This document shows, piece after piece, positions 55,073 through 63,455 of a DNA stretch of 64,000 bases (its first letter is position 1; every line of letters begins with the position of its first letter). The notes under the pieces are model-generated. The model was given only the letters and a program-made list of their open reading frames with translations, was not told where the DNA came from and did no database searches. This stretch comes from Achromobacter ruhlandii (lineage in GTDB: Bacteria; Pseudomonadota; Gammaproteobacteria; Burkholderiales; Burkholderiaceae_B): NCBI RefSeq assembly GCF_902859695.1, contig NZ_CADIJL010000019.1, positions 1-64,000 on the forward strand, in the 5' to 3' direction. A program made the translations under genes and the position numbers.

Positions 55073-55864
55073 TCAGTCTCCGGAGAAGTGGGGGTCTACG
55101 CCGGCCAGGAAAGCGCGCACGCCCTCCTTGTGGTCCCGGCTCTCGGCGTAGGAGAAATAATCCTGGTATTCGGCTTCGGTCAAGGCGCCGCCCTGCGCCA
55201 GGCGCGCCGACAGGCGCTTGTTGATGCGGGCGGCCAGCGGCGCGCCCTGGCAGATGCGTTCGGCGCTGCGCCGGGCCTGCGCGGCCACCTCGGCATCGGC
55301 CACGATGCGCGTCAGCAATCCCAGGTCGCGCGCCTCGGCGGCGCCGAACACGCGGCCTTCGAGCAGAATGGCCAGCGTCGCGGCGCGGCCGGCCAATGCC
55401 AGCAGGCCGCGCATCTCGTCGGGCGCCATGGGAAAGCCCAGCCGGTTGATCGGCACGCCAAAGCGCGCCGATTCGCCGGCGATGCGCAGGTCGCACTGGC
55501 AGGCGATCTCCAGCCCGCCGCCGACGCACACGCCTTCGATCTGCGCCACCACCGGCTGCGGGCATTGCGCCACGGCCATCAATGCGGGCGCCAGTATCTC
55601 GCGGTGATAGCGCTGCACGCCCGCGGCATCGGCGCGCTCGGCCGGAAACTCGCGGATGTCCGCGCCCGCGGCGAAATTGCCGCCCTCGCCGCGCACGATC
55701 ACGCAGCGCAGCGCGTCGTCGGCGGCGATGCGCGTGAAGACGTCGCGCAGTTCGCGCCACATGCCCACGGTGATGGCGTTCAGGCGCCCCGGGTGCGACA
55801 GCGTCACCCAGGCCAGTTGCCCGTCGCGTTGCAGCAGCACACGGCCTGCCGTGTTGTCCGTCAT
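55073..55864 (-). CDS. Enoyl-CoA hydratase/isomerase family protein
   Basis: A 263-residue crotonase-fold enzyme with LSHPGRLNAIT, GEGGNFAAGADIREF (oxyanion hole) and GVCVGGGLEIACQCDLRIAGESARFG. Where typical enoyl-CoA hydratases have a catalytic Glu in the GGGxE position it is present (GGGLE); the second Glu region reads FPMAPDEMRGL. Its presence within the malonate operon, between the decarboxylase and matB, is unusual, since malonate use does not need a hydratase. It may serve another acid used by the same operon. Confidence 0.88.
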   Translation of the reverse strand: MTDNTAGRVLLQRDGQLAWVTLSHPGRLNAITVGMWRELRDVFTRIAADDALRCVIVRGEGGNFAAGADIREFPAERADAAGVQRYHREILAPALMAVAQCPQPVVAQIEGVCVGGGLEIACQCDLRIAGESARFGVPINRLGFPMAPDEMRGLLALAGRAATLAILLEGRVFGAAEARDLGLLTRIVADAEVAAQARRSAERICQGAPLAARINKRLSARLAQGGALTEAEYQDYFSYAESRDHKEGVRAFLAGVDPHFSGD

Positions 55865-55883
55865 GTCCCCTCGCTGGTTATCG

Positions 55884-55893
55884 TTTTTTTTTT
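55884..55893 (-). repeat. A10 homopolymer upstream of the hydratase gene
   Basis: Ten T on the plus strand, hence ten A on the coding strand, lie 20 bases before the hydratase ATG. In a genome this GC-rich such a run is rare and prone to slipped-strand change. Confidence 0.7.
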
Positions 55894-55913
55894 GTGTGAC
55901 GACGCGCCGCCGC

Positions 55914-57227
55914 TCAGGCCGCGCGTCCCACGCCGCGGCTCACTTGCGGCTTGCCTTCATGCAGGCGCGCCAGATTGCCGTCCAGTTCATCCAGGTCGTA
56001 CAGGTAATTGACCATCAGGCCGCAGGACTGCTTGAGTCCCTTGGCCGACGTATCCGCCGCCCAGTTCAGGCGCTCGATGCGCGCGCCGTTGCCCAGGTGG
56101 AAGCGCGCCACCGCGTCCAGCGGCAAGCCGTTCTTCATCGCCTGCAGGTAGTGCGCGGCCAGGCGGAACGCGGCGCGCTTGACCACGTCGGACGTCTTCC
56201 TGCCCTGTGCCGCGCGCGTCAGCCGCGCCACCCAGCGCCGGCCGTCGGGCACGCCGGCGCGCTGGCGCGCCTGGGCGCGCGACTTATCCTCGCGCAGGAC
56301 CGCCTCGACCGCGTCGGCGTCGAGCTTGCCGAGCCAGTCGGCGAAGCCGGGAATCGGCGACAGCGTGGCGAACGACTTGAGCTTGGGCAGTTCCTCCAGC
56401 AATTGCTCGACCACGCGCTTGAGCAGGAAATTGCCGAAACTGATGCCCTTCAGGCCCGGCTGGGTGTTGGAAATGGAATAGAAAATCGCCCAGCGCGCCT
56501 TGTCCAGGTCCTGCCGTGGCGCGGCGCTGTCCAGCAGCGCCTGCACGTTGTCGGCCATGCTGCCGGCAAAGGCCACCTCGACGAAGATCAGCGGCACGTC
56601 GGGCAACTGCGGATGGAAGTATGCGTAGCAGCGGCGATCCGGCGCCACGCGGTGGCGCAGGTCGTCCCACGACTGGATCTCGTGCACGGCCTCGTAGATG
56701 ATCAGTTTTTCCAGCAGCGAGGCGGGCGAGTCCCAGGTCAGCGGCCGCAGTTCCAGCAGGCCGACGTCGAACCAGGCCGACAGCAGGCCTTCGAGATCCT
56801 TGTCCAGCGCCTGGATGCCGGCGACCTGCTTGCGCCAGCGCAGCATGTCGGCGCGCAGCTCGACCAGGAAGCGCAGGCCCATCGGTTGCGCGTTGAAGCG
56901 CTTGAACAGGCGTGCGCCCTCGGCGGCATCGCCCGCGAAGGTGCCGCGCACCTGCGCCAGGGCGGCCAGCATCAGGCGCCGGTCCTTGCCGTCGGCGGCG
57001 CTATAGCGCTCGCACCAGCGCCGCGCCAGCTTGTTGGCGGCCACGTCGGTCAGGCGCGCCTCGAACAGCCGCCGCACTTCGGATTCACTGGGCAGGCGGC
57101 CGCGTTCCCACAACCGGCCCAGGCGGGTGATCAGGCTTTCGCCGGCCTCGGCGGCGTCCGTGTCGACCGGTTCGGCGTCAGGCGTGCGTGCGCCGCGCGC
57201 GGGCGCGAGATTGGCGGGTGCGTTCAT
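55914..57227 (-). CDS. matA: Malonyl-CoA decarboxylase
   Basis: MatA decarboxylates malonyl-CoA to acetyl-CoA. The 437-residue protein matches the malonyl-CoA decarboxylase family: helical N-terminal domain (ITRLGRLWERGRLPSESEVR), then the GNAT-like catalytic part with VHEIQSWDDLRHRVAPDRRCYAYFHP, LIFVEVAFA, SISNTQPGLKGISFGNFLLKRV, FATLSPIPGF, and a C-terminal FHLGNGARIERLNW. The catalytic Ser/His positions in these motifs are retained. It overlaps the GntR gene by 50 bases. Confidence 0.94.
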   Translation of the reverse strand: MNAPANLAPARGARTPDAEPVDTDAAEAGESLITRLGRLWERGRLPSESEVRRLFEARLTDVAANKLARRWCERYSAADGKDRRLMLAALAQVRGTFAGDAAEGARLFKRFNAQPMGLRFLVELRADMLRWRKQVAGIQALDKDLEGLLSAWFDVGLLELRPLTWDSPASLLEKLIIYEAVHEIQSWDDLRHRVAPDRRCYAYFHPQLPDVPLIFVEVAFAGSMADNVQALLDSAAPRQDLDKARWAIFYSISNTQPGLKGISFGNFLLKRVVEQLLEELPKLKSFATLSPIPGFADWLGKLDADAVEAVLREDKSRAQARQRAGVPDGRRWVARLTRAAQGRKTSDVVKRAAFRLAAHYLQAMKNGLPLDAVARFHLGNGARIERLNWAADTSAKGLKQSCGLMVNYLYDLDELDGNLARLHEGKPQVSRGVGRAA

Positions 57228-57927
57228 GGGCGGTTTCCTCGGCTGCGGGAAGATCGGAAAGCGGTGGCGCGTCGTCGGCGGCGGCCAATGCGCGCAGCAC
57301 CTCGAGCTGGCGCATCAGGTGATGACGCGCCAGCGCCTCGGCGCGTTCGGGCTCGCGGGCCCGGAGGGCCTCGAAGATGGCCAGGTGCTCGGCACAGGAC
57401 TCCTGGATGCGGCCGGGCCAGGCCAGGCTGCGGTGGCGCGACAGGCTCAGCACCTTGCGCAGATTGCCCACCATGTCGACCAGCCACTGGTTGCCGGCCA
57501 GCGCCTGCACCGCCTCGTGGATCAGGTAATTGGTCTGGTAATAGGCGTCGATGCGGCCGGCGGCGGCATGGCCGGCCAGCGCCTCGTGCAACGGCGCCAG
57601 CGCCGCCAACTGCGCGTCCGACGCCTTGCACGCGGCTTCATGGGCGCAGCGGCCTTCCAGCATGGCCATCAACGGAAAGATGTCTTCCAGGTCCTGCGCC
57701 GACAATTCATTGACGAAGCAGCCGCGGCGCGGCTCCAGCCGCACCAGGCCCTCGGTGGCCAGCACCTTCAACGCCTCGCGCAGCGGCGTGCGCGAGATGC
57801 CCAGCTCGCCCGCCAGGCGCAGTTCGTCGATCCACTCGCCGTTGCGCAGCGCGCGCGCGTGGATCATGCCGCGCAGGCGATCCGCGACTTCCAGGTACAG
57901 GGCTTGCCGGACGATGGGTGAGGTCAT
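57178..57927 (-). CDS. matR: GntR-family (FCD) regulator of malonate use
   Basis: A 249-residue FadR-subfamily regulator: winged helix (EWIDELRLAGELGISRTPLREALKVLATEGLV, about 30-61), then an FCD ligand domain with the metal/acid-binding HEAACK, NYLIHEAV and EHLAIFEAL His residues. First gene of the malonate operon, overlapping matA. MatR of rhizobia is such a protein and responds to malonate. A palindrome lies 25 bases before its start. Confidence 0.9.
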   Translation of the reverse strand: MTSPIVRQALYLEVADRLRGMIHARALRNGEWIDELRLAGELGISRTPLREALKVLATEGLVRLEPRRGCFVNELSAQDLEDIFPLMAMLEGRCAHEAACKASDAQLAALAPLHEALAGHAAAGRIDAYYQTNYLIHEAVQALAGNQWLVDMVGNLRKVLSLSRHRSLAWPGRIQESCAEHLAIFEALRAREPERAEALARHHLMRQLEVLRALAAADDAPPLSDLPAAEETAHERTRQSRARARRTHA

Positions 57928-57952
57928 GGGCAGACGGCCTGACGGCGCCGTA

Positions 57953-57968
57953 ATTCATAATTATGAAT
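57953..57968. promoter_or_regulatory. 16-bp palindrome, probable MatR operator
   Basis: ATTCATAATTATGAAT is a perfect palindrome placed upstream of the GntR gene, in an AT-rich patch. FCD-type GntR regulators bind such short, AT-rich dyads; autoregulation of the malonate operon is likely. Confidence 0.7.
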
Positions 57969-58038
57969 AAGGCCATCATATCTCCGGTCTGTGGAAGCGG
58001 ACCAGTCCGATGTTGTAAGGACTTGCCCTAACCCGTAC

Positions 58039-58809
58039 CTAAAAATGCAGAACGCCGTCAACCGCGTGACGGGTCAGCGCACGCGCCCAGCGGCGCGCCG
58101 GCAGGCCATACTGGGATTCGACCACCTCGGCCCGCGCCAGCAGCTCGGCCGGCGTGACCGCCAGGCGCGGACCGGAAAACGCCAGCACGATCTGGTTGCC
58201 GGCATCGATCTCGGGCAGCAGCACGATGCGATCGTCGAAGGCCTTGGCCAGATTGTCGATGTTCTTGCCGAAACTTTCGTGACGGCCGAACAGGTTCACC
58301 GCCACCACCCCGACCTCTCCCAGCACGCGGCGGCAATCACGGTAGAACTTGACGCTGTCGCGCACCGGCCCCTGCGCCGAGGCGTCATACAGGTCGACCA
58401 TCAGCACGGGACAGCGGCCGGCGTTGAGCGGATCCGCGGCCCATTCGGCGGCGTCGGCGTGCTCGACCCGCAGGCGGTTCTCGCCCGGCAGGCGGAAGAA
58501 CATGTGGCAGGCGGCGGTGACACGCGGGTTCCATTCCACCGCCAGCAGCGGCGCGCGCGTCTGCCTGGCGCAGAAGCGCGCCAGCGAGCCGGCGCCCAGG
58601 CCGAACATGCCGATGGCCTCGTCCTTGGGCGGTTCCAGGAACAGCAGCCAGGCCATCATCTGGCTGGTGTATTCCAGCACCAGCTCCGCCGGGTTCTTGA
58701 TGCGCATGGCGCCCTGGACCCATTCGGTGTTGAAGTGCAGATAACGCACGCCGTCCAATTCCGACAGGGTCGGCTGGTCGAGTTCGGAGGGGAATTTGGA
58801 TTTGTACAT
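58039..58809 (-). CDS. Spermidine-synthase-fold methyltransferase-like protein
   Basis: The 256-residue cytoplasmic protein has the spermidine-synthase Rossmann fold with AIGMFGLGAGSLARFCAR (nucleotide site) and LLAVEWNPRVT, but the amine-binding Asp motif of true SpeE is replaced by VLMVDLYDASAQGP. It is therefore a SpeE-like protein of unknown substrate, different from the membrane form at 42742. The ATG at 58807-58809 is preferred; a GTG lies 14 codons upstream. Confidence 0.8.
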   Translation of the reverse strand: MYKSKFPSELDQPTLSELDGVRYLHFNTEWVQGAMRIKNPAELVLEYTSQMMAWLLFLEPPKDEAIGMFGLGAGSLARFCARQTRAPLLAVEWNPRVTAACHMFFRLPGENRLRVEHADAAEWAADPLNAGRCPVLMVDLYDASAQGPVRDSVKFYRDCRRVLGEVGVVAVNLFGRHESFGKNIDNLAKAFDDRIVLLPEIDAGNQIVLAFSGPRLAVTPAELLARAEVVESQYGLPARRWARALTRHAVDGVLHF

Positions 58810-58949
58810 GGGCGCGATTGTAGGCCCGGCGCGCACAGCCGTCGGCGCCACGCCGCCATGCGACCGGAATGCGGGCCGGCGCGGGCGGACCGTCGCGGCC
58901 CGCCCCGGGATACCGATGCGCGGTCAACGCCGCACCGGCGAAGCGTCGC

Positions 58950-60131
58950 TCAGATGCGCTCGAAGATCGCCGCGATGCCCTGGCCGCCGCCGATGCACAT
59001 GGTCACCAGCGCGTAGCGGCCTTGCACGCGCTGCAATTCGTGCAGCGCCTTGACCGTGATGATGGCGCCGGTGGCGCCAATCGGGTGGCCCAGGCCGATG
59101 CCGCTGCCGTTGGGGTTGACCTTGGCCGGGTCCAGCTTCAGTTCGCGGGTCACGGCGCACGCCTGCGCGGCGAAGGCCTCGTTGGCCTCGATCACGTCCA
59201 GCTGGTCCACGGTCAGGCCGGCGCGCTTGAGCGCGGCCTGCGTGGCCGGCACCGGGCCGATGCCCATGATGGTCGGGTCGACGCCGGCGTGCGCGTAGGC
59301 CACCAGGCGCGCCAGCGGCTTGACGCCGCGCTTGGCCGCCACCGAGGCGTTCATCAGCACCAGCGCGCCGGCGCCGTCGTTCAGCCCCGAGGCATTGCCG
59401 GCGGTGACGGTGCCGTTTTCCTTCTGGAACACCGGCTTGAGCGCGGCCAGGCTGTCGGCCGTGACGTCGCGACGCACGTGCTCGTCGGTGTCGAACACCA
59501 CTTCGCCCTTGCGCGTCTTCTGCACGATCGGCACGATCTGGTCGCGGAAGTAGCCGGCCTCGATGGCGTTGGCGGCGCGACGATGCGATTCGGCGGCCAG
59601 CGCGTCCTGGTCCTGACGGCTGATGCCGAACTGGGCGGCGACGTTCTCGGCGGTCACGCCCATGTGCATGCGGCCGAACGGATCGGACAGCGCGCCGGTC
59701 ATCATGTCCTGCATGATGCTGTCGCCCATGCGCGCGCCCCAGCGCTGCGCCGGCGCGATGTAGGGCGCGCGGCTCATGCTCTCGGCGCCCGCGCCGATGG
59801 CGATGTCGGCATCGCCCAGCAGGATGGTCTGCGCCGCCGACACGATGGCCTGCAGGCCCGAACCGCACAGGCGGTTGACGTTGAAGGCGGGGGTTTCCTT
59901 GGCGATGCCCGCGTTCATGGCGGCCACGCGCGACAGGTACATGTCGCGCGGTTCGGTGTTGATGACGTGGCCGACGGCGACATGGCCCACTTCGTCGCCC
60001 TTGACGGCGGCGCGTTCCAGCGCGGCCTTGATGACGGCGGCGCCCAGATCGCAGGGCGGCACGTCCTTCAGCGCGCCGCCGAAATCGCCGATGGCGGTGC
60101 GGACGGCGGATGCGACGATGACTTCGTTCAT
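58950..60131 (-). CDS. Acetyl-CoA acetyltransferase (thiolase)
   Basis: A 393-residue type II biosynthetic-type thiolase joining or splitting acetyl-CoA units. The catalytic residues are all present: Cys in NRLCGSGLQAI (about 88), His in GHPIGATG (about 348) and Cys in TMCIGGGQG near the C-terminus. Length is exactly that of AtoB/PhaA. It is divergent from a pair of acyl-CoA dehydrogenases 170 bases away, suggesting joint use in fatty or aromatic acid oxidation. Confidence 0.94.
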   Translation of the reverse strand: MNEVIVASAVRTAIGDFGGALKDVPPCDLGAAVIKAALERAAVKGDEVGHVAVGHVINTEPRDMYLSRVAAMNAGIAKETPAFNVNRLCGSGLQAIVSAAQTILLGDADIAIGAGAESMSRAPYIAPAQRWGARMGDSIMQDMMTGALSDPFGRMHMGVTAENVAAQFGISRQDQDALAAESHRRAANAIEAGYFRDQIVPIVQKTRKGEVVFDTDEHVRRDVTADSLAALKPVFQKENGTVTAGNASGLNDGAGALVLMNASVAAKRGVKPLARLVAYAHAGVDPTIMGIGPVPATQAALKRAGLTVDQLDVIEANEAFAAQACAVTRELKLDPAKVNPNGSGIGLGHPIGATGAIITVKALHELQRVQGRYALVTMCIGGGQGIAAIFERI

Positions 60132-60187
60132 GATGTGTTTCCTCCTGGTGATCCTTTCATCATACTCGCGCCGCCGCGCGCTCCCGG

Positions 60188-60199
60188 TCCGATATCGGA
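60188..60199. promoter_or_regulatory. Palindrome in the thiolase/acyl-CoA dehydrogenase gap
   Basis: TCCGATATCGGA is a perfect 12-bp palindrome with a further TATCGG half-site eight bases on. It may be an operator shared by the two divergent operons. Confidence 0.4.
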
Positions 60200-60301
60200 T
60201 CCTTATCGGCAGGCAAGAATTTACTATTGGACAGCCCGCGCGCGGCTCGCGGATAGTGGCCAGCGGCGCGCCGCCCCGGCGCCCGCCAGACCGGACCCGC
60301 C

Positions 60302-61453
60302 ATGATCGAAACGCTGGAACTGACCGCCATCCCCCCGCAGGACGAGGCGCTGCGCGCCGACGTACGCGCCTTCCTGGCCGACGCGCTGGACGGGCTGGAA
60401 CCCGATGAACGCGCCCGCTCCTGGATGGGTTACGACGCCGGTTTCAGCCGCCAGCTGGCCGAACGCGGCTGGCTCGGCCTGACGCTGCCGCGCGAATACG
60501 GCGGCGCCGGGCGCGGCCATTTCGCGCGCTTCGTGCTGTCCGAGGAATTGCTGGGTGCGGGCGCACCGGTGTCGGCGCACTGGATCGCCGACCGCCAGAG
60601 CGCGCCGCTGATCCTCAAGCTCGGCACGCCGGCGCAGAAGGCCTTCTACCTGCCGCGCATCTGCCGCGCCGAGGCCTTCTTCTGCATCGGCATGAGCGAG
60701 CCCGGCTCGGGCTCCGACCTGGCCAGCATCCGCACCCGCGCCGAGCCCGTGGCGGGCGGCTGGCGCCTGAACGGCAGCAAGGTCTGGACCACCAATGCGC
60801 ACCGCTCGCACTACATGATCGCGCTGGCCCGCACCTCGGGCACGCCGGAGGACCGTCACCAAGGCCTGTCGCAGCTCATCGTCGACCTGTCGCTGCCGGG
60901 CGTGTCCATCCGGCCGATCAAGGATCTGGCCGGCGACGCGCATTTCTCCGAAGTGTTCTTCGACAACGTCGAGCTGGCGCCGGACGCGCTCATCGGCCAG
61001 GAGGGCGCGGGCTGGGCCCAGGTCAACGCCGAACTGGCGTTCGAGCGCAGCGGGCCGGAACGCCTGTATTCCTCCATCTCGCTGTTGCAGTGCTGGCTGG
61101 CGCACGGCCGCGCCGGCGGCGGACTGGACGCCGCCGACCAAGCCCTGCTGGGCGCCCTCCTGGCGCAGATGGCGGTGCTGCGCGCCCTGTCGCTGGCGGT
61201 CGCCGGCAAGCTGGCGGCGGGCCAGAGTCCGGCCATCGAGGCGGCCCTGGTGAAGGACCTGGGCACGGAACTGGAGCAGGACATCCCGCGCCTGATCGCC
61301 GACGCGCTGGGCCGCCGGCCCGAGCGCCCGCCCCCCTTGCCGCTGCTGCGCACGCTGGCCTACCTGGAACAGGTGGCCCCGACTTTCTCGCTGCGCGGTG
61401 GCACCCGCGAAATCCTGCGCGGCATCATCGCGCGCGGCCTCGGCCTTCGATAG
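60302..61453 (+). CDS. Acyl-CoA dehydrogenase, first subunit of a pair
   Basis: The 383-residue protein has the acyl-CoA dehydrogenase middle domain FFCIGMSEPGSGSDLASIRTRA (FAD-contact region) and WRLNGSKVWTTNAHRSHYMI, but the C-terminal QxFGGxGY FAD-closing motif is changed (TFSLRGGTREILRGIIAR). A second, shorter dehydrogenase follows after 9 bases. Such pairs are known in steroid and aromatic acid degradation to form one heteromeric enzyme with complementary half-sites. The substrate cannot be read. Confidence 0.88.
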   Translation: MIETLELTAIPPQDEALRADVRAFLADALDGLEPDERARSWMGYDAGFSRQLAERGWLGLTLPREYGGAGRGHFARFVLSEELLGAGAPVSAHWIADRQSAPLILKLGTPAQKAFYLPRICRAEAFFCIGMSEPGSGSDLASIRTRAEPVAGGWRLNGSKVWTTNAHRSHYMIALARTSGTPEDRHQGLSQLIVDLSLPGVSIRPIKDLAGDAHFSEVFFDNVELAPDALIGQEGAGWAQVNAELAFERSGPERLYSSISLLQCWLAHGRAGGGLDAADQALLGALLAQMAVLRALSLAVAGKLAAGQSPAIEAALVKDLGTELEQDIPRLIADALGRRPERPPPLPLLRTLAYLEQVAPTFSLRGGTREILRGIIARGLGLR

Positions 61454-61462
61454 GAACCCATC

Positions 61463-62476
61463 ATGGAATCGATGCTTGGCGATGCCGCCAACCGCCTGTT
61501 CGCGCAGACCTGCACGCCCGACGTGATCCGCCAGGCCGAACAGGGCCAGCCGCCGGCGCAAGCCTGGCAGGCCTGCGAAGACGCCGGATTCGCCGACGCG
61601 CTGGTGCCGGAATCCCGAGGCGGCGCCGGGCTGGCGCTGGCCGACGCGCTGCCGCTGGCCACCGCCGCCGGCCGCCACCTGTGCCCCTACCCCATCGTCG
61701 ATACGCTGCTGGCGCGCGCCTGGCTGGCACACGCCGGTCATGCGCCCGCCCCCGGCGCGATCGCGCTGGCGCCGCATGGCTGGCAGGCATCCGGGCGCCA
61801 GGCAGCGGGCGCCAACGTGCCCTGGATCCGCGGCGCCGATGCGGTGCTGGCGCGCATCGGCGAACAGACCTGGCTGCTGCCGGTCCGCGCCGCAACCATT
61901 GAATCCAGCGGCGTGCACGGCAGCCTGGACGCGCCGGCGCGCTGGTCGCTGGAGGACGGCGAGCGCATCGACGCCGGCGCCGGCCTGCCGGCCCTGGACG
62001 AACTGGCGGCCACCGCCTGCGCCGGCCTGATCGCCGGCGCCATGGACCGGGTGCTGGCCATGACACTGGACCATGCCAACCAGCGCCAGCAATTCGGCAA
62101 GCCGATTGGCCGTTTCCAGGCCGTGCAGCAACAGATCAGCGTCATGGCCGAACAGGTCTGGGCCGCGCGCATGGCGGCGCAACTGGCCTTCCAGGGCCGC
62201 GACGGCCTGCCACGGCCCTTGCTCGCCGCGCTCGGCAAGGCCCGCGCCAGCCTGGCGGTGGCGCGCGTGGCCGACATCGCCCATGCGGTGCACGGCGCCA
62301 TCGGCATCACCGAGGAATACGACCTGCAGCTGTACACGCGCCGGCTGCGCGAATGGCGGCTGGCGGCCGGCTCGGAATCGCACTGGCACGCGCGCATCGG
62401 CGCGCATGCGCTGGCCGACGGCGGCGACGCGGTGTCCTACCTGCGCACCGCGCTGTTCGATCGCGAGACCGCCTGA
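61463..62476 (+). CDS. Acyl-CoA dehydrogenase, second subunit of a pair
   Basis: A 337-residue, shorter acyl-CoA dehydrogenase. The N-terminal half (GFADALVPESRGGAGLALADAL) is present but the SEPGSGSD-type middle-domain motif is absent; the C-terminal helical domain is well kept: ALDHANQRQQFGKPIGRFQ-like stretch (TLDHANQRQQFGKPIGRFQ) and HAVHGAIGITEEYDLQLYTRR, equivalent to the FAD-closing segment missing from its partner. This complementarity points to a heteromeric enzyme with the preceding gene. Confidence 0.87.
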   Translation: MESMLGDAANRLFAQTCTPDVIRQAEQGQPPAQAWQACEDAGFADALVPESRGGAGLALADALPLATAAGRHLCPYPIVDTLLARAWLAHAGHAPAPGAIALAPHGWQASGRQAAGANVPWIRGADAVLARIGEQTWLLPVRAATIESSGVHGSLDAPARWSLEDGERIDAGAGLPALDELAATACAGLIAGAMDRVLAMTLDHANQRQQFGKPIGRFQAVQQQISVMAEQVWAARMAAQLAFQGRDGLPRPLLAALGKARASLAVARVADIAHAVHGAIGITEEYDLQLYTRRLREWRLAAGSESHWHARIGAHALADGGDAVSYLRTALFDRETA

Positions 62477-62487
62477 GGCGGCGCCGC

Positions 62488-63384
62488 TCAGTCCATTTGC
62501 GCCAGCATGCTGTCGCGCAGGCGCAGCACCGAGGCACAGGACGTATCGCGGTGCGTCACCAGCGATAGCGACAACGCGGCGCGCGCCTCGGCATCGGCCA
62601 GCGGCACGAATGCCACCAGCGGCGTGCTGTAGGCGCGCGTCACGCCCGGCACCAGCGCCAGCCCCATGCCGCTGGCCACCAGGCTGACCAGCGTCTGCAC
62701 CTGGATCGCTTCCTGGCTGATGCGCGGCGAAAAGCCGGCCTTGCGGCACAGCGCCTGCGCCACGCCGTGCAGGCCCGGCACCTTGGCCGGCGAATACATC
62801 ACGAAACGCTCGCCGCGGGCGCGGGACAGTTCGACCGGCGCGGCGCCGGCCAGCGGATGCCCCGCGGGCACCGCCAGGATCAGGTCGTCGTGCTCGACCA
62901 CCCAGGAATCCAGCGCCGGATCCTCCGCCAGCGGACCGCGCACCAGGCCGGCATCGATATCGTTGGCGCGCAGCATCGCCACCAGGCCCACGGTGCTGTC
63001 CTCGCGCAGCTCCAATTGCACGTCCGGATACTGCGCGCGGAAGGCCGGCAGGCAGCGCGGCAGCAGCGTGTAGGTGGCCGAGCCGACGAAACCCAGCCGC
63101 AGCGTGCCCCACTCGCCCAGCGCCACGCGGCGCGCGGCCTGGCGCGCCTGCTCGGTATGGAACAGCGCGCGGCGGGCGTCGGCCATCAGCGCCTCGCCGG
63201 CCGGCGTCAGCGTCACGCCCTTGGCGCCGCGCGCCAGCAGCGGCACGCCGACCGCGTGCTCCAGTTTCTGGATCGACACCGACAGCGCGGGCTGCGCGAT
63301 ATGCAGCGCGTCGGCGGCGCGGCGATAGCTGCCCAGTTCGGCGATGGTGAGGAACTGGCGCAGTTGCCGTAGATCGATAGCCAT
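62488..63384 (-). CDS. LysR-family regulator
   Basis: A 298-residue LysR protein with winged helix at about 2-62 (IDLRQLRQFLTIAELGSYRRAADAL; LSVSIQKLEHAVGVPLLARG) and effector domain (GTLRLGFVGSATYTLLPRCL, PAGHPLAG). The BenM/CatM-like pattern suits control of degradation genes. The ATG at 63382-63384 has GGAA 8 bases upstream; an ATG at 63394-63396 is also possible. It is divergent from the CoA-transferase gene by 71 bases and convergent with the acyl-CoA dehydrogenase pair. Confidence 0.88.
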   Translation of the reverse strand: MAIDLRQLRQFLTIAELGSYRRAADALHIAQPALSVSIQKLEHAVGVPLLARGAKGVTLTPAGEALMADARRALFHTEQARQAARRVALGEWGTLRLGFVGSATYTLLPRCLPAFRAQYPDVQLELREDSTVGLVAMLRANDIDAGLVRGPLAEDPALDSWVVEHDDLILAVPAGHPLAGAAPVELSRARGERFVMYSPAKVPGLHGVAQALCRKAGFSPRISQEAIQVQTLVSLVASGMGLALVPGVTRAYSTPLVAFVPLADAEARAALSLSLVTHRDTSCASVLRLRDSMLAQMD

Positions 63385-63455
63385 AACGGATTCCATATCA
63401 AGCAATACCGAAGCCATATTAGACGGGTATCAACCGCGCCGATAGGATTCCCGCC

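Noticed and set aside
60224-63112. A 962-codon minus-strand frame opposite the acyl-CoA dehydrogenases
   Set aside because: Low-complexity Arg/Ala/Gly/Gln composition typical of antisense frames in high-GC DNA; the plus-strand genes have clear domains.
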